Notes: generated by a model from the sequence alone, not told the origin. DNA of 64,000 bases from Salvelinus alpinus (GCF_045679555.1 NC_092090.1:28265702-28329701); one strand, 5' to 3'; numbered from the stretch's first letter, positions 11,977-22,620 are shown. Made by a program: numbers and translations.

Positions 11977-13208
11977 TCCGAGCAGTAGTACGTCATCACA
12001 TACGTCTTCAGAGTGCACAACAGAACATTGTACTGTCTACACTCGGTGTGTTGTTTATATAACTTTTTTTTCTCATTAAATCGATTTTAATAAGAACTAC
12101 AGTTTTGTTGCTAAGGATTCCACGATGCGGTTAGCCTTTACAGTTGGGACTGCAAGATTGTGTTCCATTTTTTTGCGTGGATTCCGCGAGTGCTAGCTGG
12201 CTGTACTACATAGACCTGTCATCGTCGTGGAAAAGACTCATTATCTTTTCGTAAAACAACTGGTTGCAGTAGAGGATACTAAGGAGATCCTGAGGGAAAT
12301 CGACGGGTACCAACAGTTTTACGCTATGGAGGAACAACATACTCCATCATGGAAAGATCCGGCTACCTCAAAAAATAACTTTAACCTGACAAAAAAAAGA
12401 AAAACAGATTAATCTACAGACACGGACGATTTACTTACCGTTGAAGTAGAGGCTAGTGCTCTGGCTGGAATCCATGCAACACTGGAAAAGTTATGTGAGG
12501 AGGTAGCAGGGCTGAGGCGGAGTTTGGAGTTCAGCCAGAGTAAAATTCTCAGACTCCAAGGAGAAAACAAGGCACTCACAGCCAAGGTAAATATCCACGA
12601 TTCCAACATGGATTGTCTACTCAGGGAAAACAGGATGATGAAGGAGTCGCTACTTGACAAAGTCTTGGCATGCGTGAAAATCTTTTTTTTTCTGGGATTC
12701 ATGAGGACGCATCCAATAATCCAGAGGGCGCGATTAGAGAATTCGTGCTATCCGCCTTGAAACTTCCTATAGAAGCCACAAGGTGGCTTTCCACTGAGTA
12801 CACAGACTTGGAGCGACAAGACCAAGGGTCCCCGACCTATCATCGCAAAATTTGAACACTACCAACAAAAGGAGCTAATCAAAAGCAGGGGAAGGGAGCT
12901 TAAAGGGACCAAATTCGGTCTCAATGACCAATTTCCAAGGGAGATAAACGAACGTCGTAAGAGACTGTATATGGAACAAAGGCAACAAAGGGAGAAGGGT
13001 AAGTGTGCCTTTCTCATTGTGGACAAACTATTTATAGATGGACAGCTATTCTGAGACAGAATGCGATCGGATCATCATCTAATTGGCATTCACATAACTC
13101 TTATAGATTTTCCACGTGGAGGGGGATATTGGAAATGTAATCAAAGTTTACTGGAGGACAATTTATTTCTAACTAAGACAAAATTATTTATTACTTAATT
13201 TTTTCAGT
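11977..13208 (+). mobile_element. L1-like LINE fragment: ORF1 region joined to the end of the ORF2 endonuclease
   Basis: The plus strand reads EFSQSKILRLQGENKALTAK as a coiled coil. It is followed, with frame changes, by PIIAKFEHYQQKELIKSRGR, FGLNDQFPREINERRKRLY and FLIVDKLFIDGQLF, the RRM/C-terminal-domain pattern of L1 ORF1 proteins. From about 13,060 the reading SDHHLIGIHI and then GGGYWKCNQSLLEDN matches the C-terminal end of the L1 ORF2 endonuclease. Most of the endonuclease and all of the reverse transcriptase are absent, so this is an internally deleted, dead copy. Confidence 0.8.
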
Positions 13209-13216
13209 ATAATATA

Positions 13217-13410
13217 CAGTTGAAGTCGGAAATTTACATACACTTAGGTTGGAGTCATTAAAACTCGTTTTTCAACCACTCCACATATTTCTTGTTAAAA
13301 AACTATAGTTTTGGCAAGTCGGTTTGGACATCTACTTTGTGCATGACAAGTAATTTTTCCAACAATTGTTTCCCAACAGACTATTTTAACTTATGTATCA
13401 CAATTCCATA
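13217..13410 (+). mobile_element. Sleeping-Beauty-type Tc1, left inverted repeat only
   Basis: The sequence starts cagttgaagtcggaaattta after TA (13,215-13,216) and runs through the left inverted/direct repeat region to about 13,410 ('tatcacaattcc'). No transposase follows. The next 480 bases are host DNA containing the adcy7 exon. Confidence 0.88.
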
Positions 13411-13730
13411 AGCTGTCTTAGAACTATGTCACAACAGTACACAGGGAGACCAGCGGAATCATGGAGAGTCAATGTTAGCTATTGTGGACAGAAAGAATGT
13501 CCTCCTACGTGGTTAGATAGGCAGGGCCAGGAGTGTTTTGTTCTATAACTAGAGCTCACAATTTATCCTGACCAGGTTAGGTGCAGGTGTTCAGGAAAAA
13601 CTCTTAGCACTAGAATAACAACCAATGAAACCCTAATAAAGATGGATAGAACCAGACACATTGCAGACGTTACGGGTAGTTAATGAATATAGTTCATATA
13701 TGCCCAGGCCAGTGCCCAAGCTTTACTCAC

Positions 13731-13845
13731 CCACACGCAGCCTAAAACTGTTGAAGGAGTGTCTGTTGATGCCATCCAGCTTGCCAATGAGGGCAATGGC
13801 AAACTCTACCATGTTCCCTATCTGTGCCTGCTGCCTATCTCGATC
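13731..13845 (-). CDS. adcy7: Isolated adenylate cyclase type 7 exon (second cyclase domain)
   Basis: Read on minus, this 115-base exon has a clean acceptor (gttgtttcag) and donor (gtgagt). Its single open frame encodes 38 residues starting DRDRQQAQIGNMVEF and ending GINRHSFNSFRLRV. These are the helix and strand just before the conserved INHGPVIAGVIG segment of the C2 cyclase domain in class III membrane adenylyl cyclases. NRHSFNSFRLRV is the form I recall for human ADCY7. The enzyme makes cAMP from ATP at the plasma membrane. Its strand and place after tent4b match the human gene order. No other adcy7 exon was found: 13.9-16.4 kb is wholly transposon, and neither side shows the DIWGNTVNVASRM, ADIVGFT or DCYYCVSG blocks. 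The gene here is therefore probably a remnant; an assembly error is the alternative. The exon itself carries no lesion. Confidence 0.75.
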
Positions 13846-13896
13846 CTGAAACAACACAGTTCATCATAAAGTCCACACACAGGACACTACTACTTA

Positions 13897-14577
13897 CAGT
13901 TAAAGTCAGAAGTTTACATACACTTAGGTTGGAGTCATTAAACTCGTTTTTCAACCACTCCACAAATTTCTTGTTAACAAACTATAGTTTTGGCAAGTTG
14001 GTTAGGACAACTACTTTGTGCATGACAAGAAATTTTCCTAACAATTGTTTACGGACAGATTATTTCACTGTATCACAATTCTAGTTAGTCAGAAGTTAAC
14101 ATACACTAAGTTGACTGTGCCTTTAAACAGCTTGGAAAATTCCAGAAAATGATGTCATGGCTTTAGAAGCTTCTGATAGGCTAAGTGACATAATTTGAGT
14201 CAATTGGAGGTGTACCTGTGGATGTATTTCAAGGCCTACCTTCAACCTCAGTGCATCTTTGCTTGACATCATGGGAAAATCAAAAGAAAATCAGCCAAGA
14301 CCTCAGAAAAAAAATTGTAGACCTCCACAAGTCTGGTTCATGCTTGGGAGCAATTTCCAAACGCCTGAAGGTACCACGTTCATCTGTACAAGCAATAGTA
14401 CGCAAGTATAAACACCATGGGACCACGCAGCCACCATACCGCTCAGGAAGGAGATGCATTCTGTCTCCTAGAGATTAACGTACTTTGGTGCGAAAAGTGC
14501 AAATCAATCCCAGAACAACAGCAAAGGACCTTGTGAAGATGCTGGAGGAAACAGGTACAAATGTATCTACAGTGGGG
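13897..14577 (+). mobile_element. Sleeping-Beauty-type Tc1, 5' half with partial transposase
   Basis: It begins cagttaaagtcagaagttta and includes the full left repeat (second inner copy 'cagaagttaacatacactaa' at about 14,090). The transposase starts MGKSKE at 14,272, shifts frame once, and continues [20 protein letters not shown] and AISKRLKVPRSSVQAIVRKY (paired-like domain), GTTQPPYRSGRR (the GRRR-type AT-hook), up to SPRD and a stop at about 14,476. The copy is cut off at 14,577 by another transposon end. The catalytic domain is absent. Confidence 0.9.
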
Positions 14578-14579
14578 AG

Positions 14580-14757
14580 AACAAGTATTTGACACACTGC
14601 CGATTTGCAGGTTTTCCTACTTACAAAGCATGTAGAGGTCTGTAATTTTTATCATAGGTACACTTCAACTGTGAGAGACGGAATCTAAAACAAAAATCCA
14701 GAAAATCACATTGTATGATTTTTAAGTAATTAATTTGCATTTTATTGCATGAGATAA
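14580..14757. mobile_element. End fragment of a fourth Tc1 family
   Basis: After TA (14,578-14,579) comes cagtggggagaacaagtatt. The typical AT-rich sub-terminal sequence of this salmonid Tc1 family follows, to about 14,757, where it stops abruptly at transposase sequence of the 'cagtgcc' family. It has no coding content. Confidence 0.75.
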
Positions 14758-15818
14758 TTAGCACTCTGGAGAAGGTATTCATCAAGGATCTCTCTGTACT
14801 TTGCTCCGATTATCTTTCCCTCGATCCTGACTATTCTCCCAGTCCCTGCTGCTGAATAACATCCCCACAGCATGATGCTGCCACCACCATTCTTCACCGT
14901 AGGGATGATGCCAGATTTCCTCCAGACGTGACGCTTGGCATTCGGGCCAAAGAGTTTAATCTTGGTTTCATCAGATCAGAGAATCTTGTTTCTCATAGTC
15001 AGAGAGTATTTAGGTGCCTTTTGGCAAACTCTAAGCGGGCTGTCATGTGCCTTTTACTGAGGAGTGGCTTCCATCTTGCCACTACCATAAAGGCCTGATT
15101 GGTGGAGTGCTGCAGAGATGGTTGTCCTTGTGGAAGGTTTTCCCATCACCACAAAGGGACTCTAGAGCTCTGTCAGAGTGACCATCGGGTTCTTGGTCAC
15201 CTCCCTGACTAAGGCCCTTCTCCCCCGATTGCTCAGTTTGGCCGGGCAGCCAGCTCTAGGAAGAGTCTTGGTGGTTCCAAACTACTTCCATTTAAGAATG
15301 ATGGAGGCCACAGTGTTCTTGGGGACATTCAATGCTGCAGAATTGTTTTGGTACCCTTTCCGAGATCTGTGCCCCGACACAATCCTGTCTCGGCGCTCTA
15401 CAGACAATTCCTACGACCTCATGGCTTGGTTTTTGCTCTGACACTCACTGTCAACTGTGGAAGCTTATATAGACAGGTGTGTACCTTTCCAAATCATGTC
15501 CAATCAATTGAATTTACCACAAGTGGACTCCAATCGAGTTGTAGAAACATCTCAAGGATGATCAATGGAAACAGGATGCACCTGAACTCAATTTCGAGTC
15601 TCATAGCAAAGGGTCTGAATACTTATGTAAATAAGGTATCTGTAGTTTTTTTTATACATTTGCAAAAATTTATAAAAACCTGTTTTCACTCTCATTATGG
15701 GGTATTCTGTGTAGATTAAGGATTTTTATTTATTTAATAAATTTTAGAATAAGGCTGTAACTTAAAATATGGAAAAGGTCAAGGGGTTTAAATACTTTCC
15801 GAAGGCACTGTATACAAA

Positions 15819-16425
15819 CTACAAACGCAACACGCACACCATTTCAGAGATTTTGCTGAGTTACAGTTCATAGAAGGAAATCAGTCAACTGAAATAAATT
15901 CATTAGGCCCAAATCTATGGATTTCACATGACTGGGCAGGGGCACAGCCATTGGTGGGCATAGGCCCACCCACTTGGGAGCCAGGCCCAGCTAATCAGAA
16001 TGAGTTTTTTCACACAAAAGGGCTTTATTACAGACAGAAATACACCATCGTAGACAAATTAACATTAAATTCTCTGGAAACCTCTGGTGGACATTCCTGC
16101 AGTCAGCATGCCAATTGCATGCTCTCTCAAAACTTGAGACATCTGTGGCATTGTGTTGCATGACAAAAATAGGGTGGCCTTTAATTGTCCCCAGCACCTG
16201 TGTAATGATCATGCAGTTTAATCAGCTTCTTGATATGCCACACCGGTCAGGTGTATGTATTATCTAGCAAAGGAGAAATGCTCACTAACAGGTATGTAAA
16301 ACAAATGTTTGCACAAAATAAAAAATAAGCTTTTGTGCATATGGAACATTTCTGGGATCTTTTATTTCAGCTCATGAAACATGGGACCAGCACTTTACAT
16401 GTTGCGTTTATATTTTAGTTCAGTA
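15819..16425. mobile_element. Internally deleted Tc1-derived element
   Basis: The inner words 'gagttacagttcat', 'attcattaggccc', 'ggatttcacatgactgggca' and 'acattcctgcagtcagcatg' recur in the same order in the element at 57,170-57,916. It ends gttgcgtttatattttagtt next to cagta. It lies immediately to the right of the 'cagtgcc' family end. No transposase frame is left. Confidence 0.75.
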
Positions 16426-17004
16426 CAGCCGATGCCATTTTGACGAAATCTAACTCGATATTATTGACAGACTATGAAAGTTAAACCATTTCTGACAGTT
16501 AAAAAGACCACATGACAAGTCTGTCCTGAGGTAAACTAATGAGTCACAGCTCCCTCACATAGACTTGTCCATCAGCGTGTGAGAGAACAGCGATGACATT
16601 CAGAGTGAGCCAGAGATCTTAAGGCCGGTGCCTGGCATTCCTTCATTACATAACACTCAGCAACTCCTTATATACAGACTTCTCGTATGGATCCAGGCAA
16701 TTAGCCAGAACACCTGGTCAGAGGTTAGTCCTAGGGTCAGTACTGAGGTCTCTTTTGTTCACATCTCAAGAGATGTTGTCAACAACTTTTTATTTGACAC
16801 GGGAGAAATTAGCCTGTTTGATTTGGGTTTGGTGTGGTGGTGATTAGTGCACTCAACGATTACCCAAGTTGACTACTGGAGTCACAGCCAATGACAACCA
16901 AACTTAGCTACCATACCCCCGTACTGCACAACCTAAGCATATACTGGGAATAGATGAAGGAGGTCAACCCTTCAATCTAGTTTCCCATCTCTATGTTTGC
17001 GGCG
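16426..17004. other. Gene-free stretch
   Basis: No exon, RNA gene or clear repeat is recognised. One open frame of about 70 codons on plus (16,628-16,843) has no family features. Confidence 0.45.
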
Positions 17005-17207
17005 GCAGGTAGCCTAGTGGTTAGAGCATTGGGACAGTAACCGAAATGGTTGCTAGATCGAATCCCCGAGCTGACAAGGTAAAAATCTGTTGTTCTGCCC
17101 CTGAACAAGGCAGTTAACCCACTGTTCCCCTGTAGACCGTCATTGTAAATAAGAATTTGCTCTTAACTGACTTGCCTAGTTAAATAAAGATTGAATTTAA
17201 AAAATGA
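17005..17207 (+). mobile_element. tRNA-derived salmonid SINE
   Basis: The tRNA-like head is 'ggtagcctagtggttagagc' (A-box region), then 'gttgctagatcgaatcccc' (B-box region). The tail is 'gtaaataagaatttgctctt...gcctagttaaataaag', a 3' tail shared by several salmonid SINEs and their partner LINE. A related head without this tail is seen at 23,851. Confidence 0.85.
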
Positions 17208-17580
17208 TCACATCCAGTGGTCTGGTAATCATCATTTAAATGAGTTGTGAAGACTGCCTGCCTGGCTGGCTACTAATGCACATGCTGGGTAGGTAGTGGT
17301 ACAGCACACAAAGCGCAGTCTGAACTGACTGCAGGTGTTCTGGGCTGTAATAAGAGTGTCATTGACTGTAGAGTAGCTGACTGAGGAATAGAGGTAGTAA
17401 GACTATAGAGTAGCAGACTAGAGGCTCAGTCTGTCCTGATGCAACAACAGCTGTGATAATGGCAGGCTGAGTTAGACAGACGGCCAACTGTCTGTAGTGT
17501 CCTGACTCCTGGCTGAGCATTGAGCTATATCCTAGTCAGTGTGCCAGCTCACAATATGCCAGTAATGATACAAATGTTTG

Positions 17581-17712
17581 CAATGTGGCTCAGTTGGTAG
17601 AGCATGGAGCTTGCAAAGCCAGGGTTGTGGGTTTGATTCCCACAGGGGACCAGTACAAAAAATGTATGTACTAACTACTTACTGTAAGTTTCTCTGGATA
17701 AGAGTGTCTGGT
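17581..17712 (+). mobile_element. HpaI-type SINE (tRNA-Lys derived)
   Basis: The head 'gtggctcagttggtagagca' and 'gggttgtgggtttgattccc' are the A and B boxes of the salmonid HpaI family, followed by 'acaggggaccagta'. It ends with the 'tctctggataagagtgtctg' tail. This family is a strong indicator of a salmonid genome. Confidence 0.88.
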
Positions 17713-19185
17713 AAAATTACCAAAATGTTTTCATAATATACAGTATTAATGTTAGCTGGACTAATTTGTATATAAAGGGCATACCTTCAAATCTAAATAA
17801 AACAAATAACACTTGATGTACAGAATGACACTAGAACTTCAATAGGTCAACAGTGACGTGTTGTGAACTACAGGTAATGTGATTGTTTCCATTATATCAA
17901 AGTCAACCCTCCCACAGAACACATTACATTAGTGCATGTCTGTGACAAAGGTAAATTGTCAAGTTGGGCCTTTTATAACAGAGGAGTTAAGAACAGCCTA
18001 AGGTTAGTATGTAGATGATCATATAGAATGGTCTCTTTTATCCTTTAGCTGCTTCGGAGGAACCTTGCTCCCAATAATGTCGTCCTCATGCCCATCTTTT
18101 TCAGTGGGTAAACTTCCTACGCTTACAGAACACAAAAGAGGCGGATATCCTGGGAGTGACAACAGGGGGACTTCACCCAAAAGGTCATGTCCACCCAATG
18201 CTCCTTTGACCTCACAGCTATGTTGAAGGGAACAGGTATGGAGAACACGACTTGCCAATAGATCAAACACGTTCTGCGTTAGAGCATTCAACAGCAATGG
18301 AAAGCAAGTTATAGCCTACATCCAACCCCCTCCTAAATCATTTTTTACAACCAGACATAACATGGAGGAATAAATCCTCTACCAAAACAACAATACGTCT
18401 GCTACATAAATGTCATTACTCACCTAGAAACTTTGTTTTGAACGAATAAACCCATTGTTTTTAGTCAATTTTCATATCTCACTGAGAGTGCATAACATTC
18501 TGCCAGTCTGTGTTGCATGCGCACAGTATGATCATGATGGGTGGGTGATTGGGGTGAGGGCTGTGGTGCAGCAGGATTAGTGGAAGGCCTTGGCTGGAGG
18601 CCCTGCAGTCAGAGTTAACGAGTCAGATTAGTCCTCATTGTGTGTTCCCAGGGATTAGCACACTGGCCACACTGAAGCCTCCTCATGTCAACCAAGAGAG
18701 GGGGGGGGGGGGGGGGGGCAATCGAAGGAGATGGACATATTGAGATGGAGGACAAGAGACCTCACAATCAATTGTGTGTGTGTCTCAGTCTGACTGTTTG
18801 CGTAAACAGTGCTCCAGCTAGGGGGCGTTGGTAGGGGGGCACAAATTCTTCCCCAGGAGATACAGGAAGGAAGTCTTTATCACTAGGGAGAGGTAGATAT
18901 GTCTGGACCCCACCCAAAAGCGATAAGAGAGAGGATCAGGCTGGGGCCGGCCAAATCATCATCATGCCAGTATCTGCTCGGAGGCTGAACTTTCATTATT
19001 TTCTAAATTGAAACACAAAGTAAACTCTCTGTGAAACACTGATGTACGTATGCAGAGGGAGCACTAAAGCAAATGGAGCATTTGAAACTCTCAGGGGTTC
19101 CAGGAGTTGGAGGAGCTGCACTATTATTCCACACAGGAGAGCTAGTAAGGGAGAGTGAGAGAGTGTGTACACATGTTCCACTAAG
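17713..19185. other. Gene-poor stretch with a 19-bp poly-G run and an orphan open frame
   Basis: A run of G occupies 18,700-18,718. On minus, 18,019-18,297 is open for 92 codons and ends in an acidic-basic tail (EKDGHEDDIIGSKVPPKQL). It has no recognised homology, so I do not call it a gene. Nothing else is seen. Confidence 0.45.
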
Positions 19186-19189
19186 CCCG

Positions 19190-19725
19190 TCTGGTGTTCA
19201 ACTTTCCCAAGTTCTCTCACGTCACCCCGCTCCTCCGCTCTCTCCACTGGCTTCCAGTTGAAGCTCGCATCCGCTACAAGACCATGGTGCTTGCCTACGG
19301 AGCTGTGAGGGGAACGGCACCTCCGTACCTTCAGGCTCTGATCAGGCCCTACACCCAAACAAGGGCACTGCGTTCATCCACCTCTGGCCTGCTCGCCTCC
19401 CTACCTCTGAGGAAGTACAGTTCCCGCTCAGCCCAGTCAAAACTGTTCGCTGCTCTGGCACCCCAATGGTGGAACAAACTCCCTCACGACGCCAGGTCAG
19501 CGGAGTCAATCACCACCTTCCGGAGACACCTGAAACCCCACCTCTTTAAGGAATACCTAGGATAGGATAAAGTAATCCTTCTAACCCCCCCCCTTAAAAG
19601 AGTTAGATGCACTATTGTAAAGTGGTTGTTCCACTGGATATCATAAGGTGAATGCACCAATTTGTAAGTCGCTCTGGATAAGAGCGTCTGCTAAATGACT
19701 TAAATGTAAATGTAAATGTAAGCGG
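19190..19725 (+). mobile_element. LINE 3' end, L2-like
   Basis: The plus strand keeps about 124 open codons of the reverse-transcriptase C-terminal region: HVTPLLRSLHWLPVEARIRY, LAYGAVRGTAPPYLQALIRP, TRALRSSTSGLLASLP and APQWWNKLPHDARSAESITT. The 3' tail is 'aagtcgctctggataagagc' followed by short 'aaatgt' repeats, a tail shared by fish LINEs and SINEs. The copy is heavily 5' truncated but little decayed over the part that remains. Confidence 0.88.
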
Positions 19726-21950
19726 GGGTGGCTCTGACAGATTGTGGTGACCCCCGTTCTCAAGAGAACCTGCAAACAGACACTTTCACTTCCTGTTGTA
19801 ACTGCCTGTATATCTTCACTGTCTGTACTGTCTTTACCACCAATGGAAAGATGTTGAATTCAACATGGCGCTGCATACAGCATGTTCCTCATTGTGTCTT
19901 CTTCACCCATACTGTAGGTTCCATGACCCAGTTGGATATATTTCTTCCTCCGATCCAGTGGATTCAACAGCTAAACTGTTTAATATATTTATTACCCTTT
20001 AAAATCAGGACCCTAAAAGTTAAGGATTTCAGGGAAGTTAATAATGGCTGACAAATCAGAATACTTGCCTGCAATATGCTCCGGCACGCAGACAAACAGG
20101 GTCAGACAGACAGCCATACAGGACAAACACCCCATGATGTAGGAAAAACAACTCAGGCAAAACAATGATTAGAGATTCAACACAAAACTCTCAATGAGGA
20201 TGGAGAACCTGGCATCCGTCCAGCCAGTGTAGACTTGTTCCTCAGTGTATGTACTGAGGCCTGCTCTGCTCCGTCCCAACTCGTCAAACTGTAAAATCTA
20301 TCAAAGTACCAGCCGTTCCATAACTACCGCAGAGCAGTAGACAACACATTACGGAGAGAACACAATAGATAATTACATCAATGGAAAACGTTAAAACAAT
20401 TCTCACTGTTTAGACTGATCTGACTGCTCTACTAGGAGGACACTAAACACTGACTCACTGATCCATGAGCAGCAGGCCCCTGCCTCAATGTGTCTGTCTG
20501 TATGTATTTAGTGCTGGCACTGGCAGGTGCATACATTTCTCCACTGAGTCAAAATGACAATGGGTTAGTGATGTAATCAGCCAAATGATACACATAGCAT
20601 ATACAAACTCCAATGTATGCACTGGTGACATCTATATGCAGATGGTTCTTCTTTGCTAGCGCAGACGGAGCTGTTTGACATAAGAGACATTGAAATGGCA
20701 TCAATACCTAGCTTAGTAGTCTACAAGCAGTTTTATATTATATGCAATTCACCACACAAGGGAAATTATCCGGATTGAGGATGGTTCTGTTGGGGTTGTG
20801 CCAATGCCCCATTCTGACCCAAGTTGAAAGTCTACAGTCTGCAGTGCAAGTTGTTACACCCAGCTGTGCGGCAAAGGGTGAGACAAGATATTGCCGTCTT
20901 ATGTCATGTTCACTGTAACTTGCAAAAGCCTGTTTAAATCCACCTTCATGTCTAGCCATGATTGTTTTTTTCCAATTGAATTACATGGAAAAAGGATAAC
21001 ATGTCAGCACTGCTTATTGTTTACCGAATTTAATTAGTTCCTGGCACCGTTCGCCGATGCAAACGGTGCATTCCGAATCAGAACTATCCGACCAAAGCAT
21101 TGCCAAACAGGCACATGTCGGTAATTGCGTCGTACGGTAGGATAGTGTTCTACTACTAGTCTGAGATACATACTCGGTCTAGAAACTTGGGTTAGGGAAT
21201 GCCCTACTTACACCCCCAGTAATTTGAATCTTTTTTAAGCTAGGCTCTTTTCCATAAAAATAAACCTTGCTCAATCTCATGATTACACTGCTTGGTAGCC
21301 TACTAAGAGGGAGAACCTCAGATGTTCTTTTTCAGTCTTCCAACAATTTAAACATCTTATGAGTCAAATACAGTAATACTCTCAGATTTTGGGGGCCATA
21401 TGGGCAAATAAATGCACACCACTCACTATTTCTAATTGTAACATAATATGGTATTATTATGTGACGAAACACACTGCAGGCTTTCAGATTCCCTGTTTTT
21501 GTAGGGAATAAGGGGAAGATTCATCCTGCTTATCTCTCATGGGCAGGCCACTGAGAAGCAAAAGAAACCTGATGAGCTGAAAGGGTAAATATTAGGGGGA
21601 AAACCCTTGAAAACCCATTCTTAAAAGAGATACATCTGCATATTTATAAAAACAGCCTTTATTATTTCCATATTAATGGGATCGTTTTTAGATGGACATG
21701 TAGTCAGACACTACAAATCTGGTCCCCTATATTTTGATAAATATGCCTGCCTATAATAATAAAGGCTACCATTTGGCAAATCAAAAACTGATTTTGGGTT
21801 GAAAAGATTATTAGATGTGTACTTGAGCAAATCTGTTTTATAATGCTCTACAATACAAAAGGTAGGTCCCCAATTAAAAAGAGGACAAGGGTAAGTTGAT
21901 TCAACCGTCTTCAAAAGGGATGCGCTTTCACTAGTCTCTGCTCTTCAGAC
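19726..21950. other. Otherwise gene-free stretch
   Basis: Apart from the uncertain exon at 20,069-20,288 there is only a 73-codon minus frame at 20,738-20,959 (MARHEGGFKQAFASYSEHDI), without known motif. No repeat family was recognised with confidence. Confidence 0.4.
20069..20288 (-). other. Possible exon with start codon and signal-peptide-like sequence
   Basis: On minus a good acceptor (gattttacag) precedes this 220-base segment, and a GC-type donor (cag|gcaagt) ends it. An ATG at 20,135 in a strong context (A at -3, G at +4) opens 22 codons, MGCLSCMAVCLTLFVCVPEH plus IA, which look like a signal peptide or membrane segment. I do not recognise the protein and find no convincing following exon. 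It could be chance, a lost gene or part of an unrecognised adcy7 5' region. Confidence 0.25.
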
Positions 21951-22116
21951 CAGGGCTGTCCAATTCCGGTCCTGGAGGGCCGAAACACTTCTGTTTTTTG
22001 TTTCTACCTGGTAGTTAATTACACTCACCTGGTGTCTCAGATCTGAATGAGTCGCTGATTATGAGGATGAAAACCAGAATGTTTAGGCTCATTAGGGCCG
22101 GAATTGGGCAGCCCTG
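21951..22116. mobile_element. hAT-type MITE
   Basis: The terminal inverted repeats are cagggctgtccaattccgg and ccggaattgggcagccctg, nearly perfect complements. The 8-bp flanks do not match clearly, so the target duplication has decayed. There is no coding content. Confidence 0.8.
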
Positions 22117-22403
22117 CACTAGAACGACTGGTTGCCTCCCACAATGTACTACCTCTCTACTTAGTACTTACGTAAAGCGAAGGTGAGCCTGCGATATGTG
22201 GTGGGATTTGTAGGCCACATTAAAACCAACATTGTAACGCAGATAAACATACAAAAATATAATTTGAAATGCGCCACCTAAATGTATGCTCAGAAAATGT
22301 GACATTTTTTATAATGGGGTAGCCTACCACAAAGAGACCATTCCTCTCAGTAGTTTACATCGTATTAACACTTGGGCAAACCCAATTTAAGAATGCGTCT
22401 TAC

Positions 22404-22620
22404 CTGTTTGTAGGAAAACGTATACCGGTAGTCTCTAAATATAGAATGAACGTATTCTAGAGACGACTTCGTGGTGGACGAATTCTTCTCTTGTCCACTC
22501 TGCAAGTTAAATTGTAATTCCACTGCGAGCGAAATGTTCTCTGGGTCCCCGTGCGCATAATGCGCGCGCTCTTGAGGGCTTGCTTTTGAATGCGGAAAAG
22601 ATGTTCAAGTAGCTACGGTA
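22404..22620 (-). other. Possible non-coding first exon with CpG-rich promoter
   Basis: On minus a perfect donor (caaacag|gtaaga) ends at 22,404. The sequence to its right is locally CpG-rich (words such as 'tgcgcataatgcgcgcgctc' near 22,550-22,575), unlike its surroundings. This resembles the untranslated first exon of a minus-strand gene, which by position would be adcy7 or an unknown gene. It is inference only. Confidence 0.25.

Larger units (their letters stand above)
11786..15810 (-). mobile_element. Tc1-type element of the 'cagtgcc' family, split by nested insertions
   Basis: The left end (cagtgccgtcggaaaatatt, 11,786-11,976) is the 3' end of a minus-strand Tc1. The right part (about 14,758-15,810, ending ctttccgaaggcactg) is the 5' end plus most of the transposase, read on minus. 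TA flanks both ends (11,784-11,785 and 15,811-15,812). Between them lie an L1 fragment, two Sleeping-Beauty-like pieces, a piece of a fourth Tc1 family and the adcy7 exon. The C-terminal part of the transposase is missing. The same family recurs at 24,211-25,704 and 32,163-33,364. Whether the two ends belonged to a single insertion is inferred. Confidence 0.7.

Noticed and set aside
15178-15719. Plus-strand frames of 87 and 123 codons
   Set aside because: They are the antisense of a minus-strand Tc1 transposase within 14,758-15,810.
20069-20135. Assignment of the signal-like peptide to an adcy7 membrane segment
   Set aside because: By-eye alignment to adenylyl cyclase membrane spans gave only scattered matches, no better than expected for any hydrophobic stretch.
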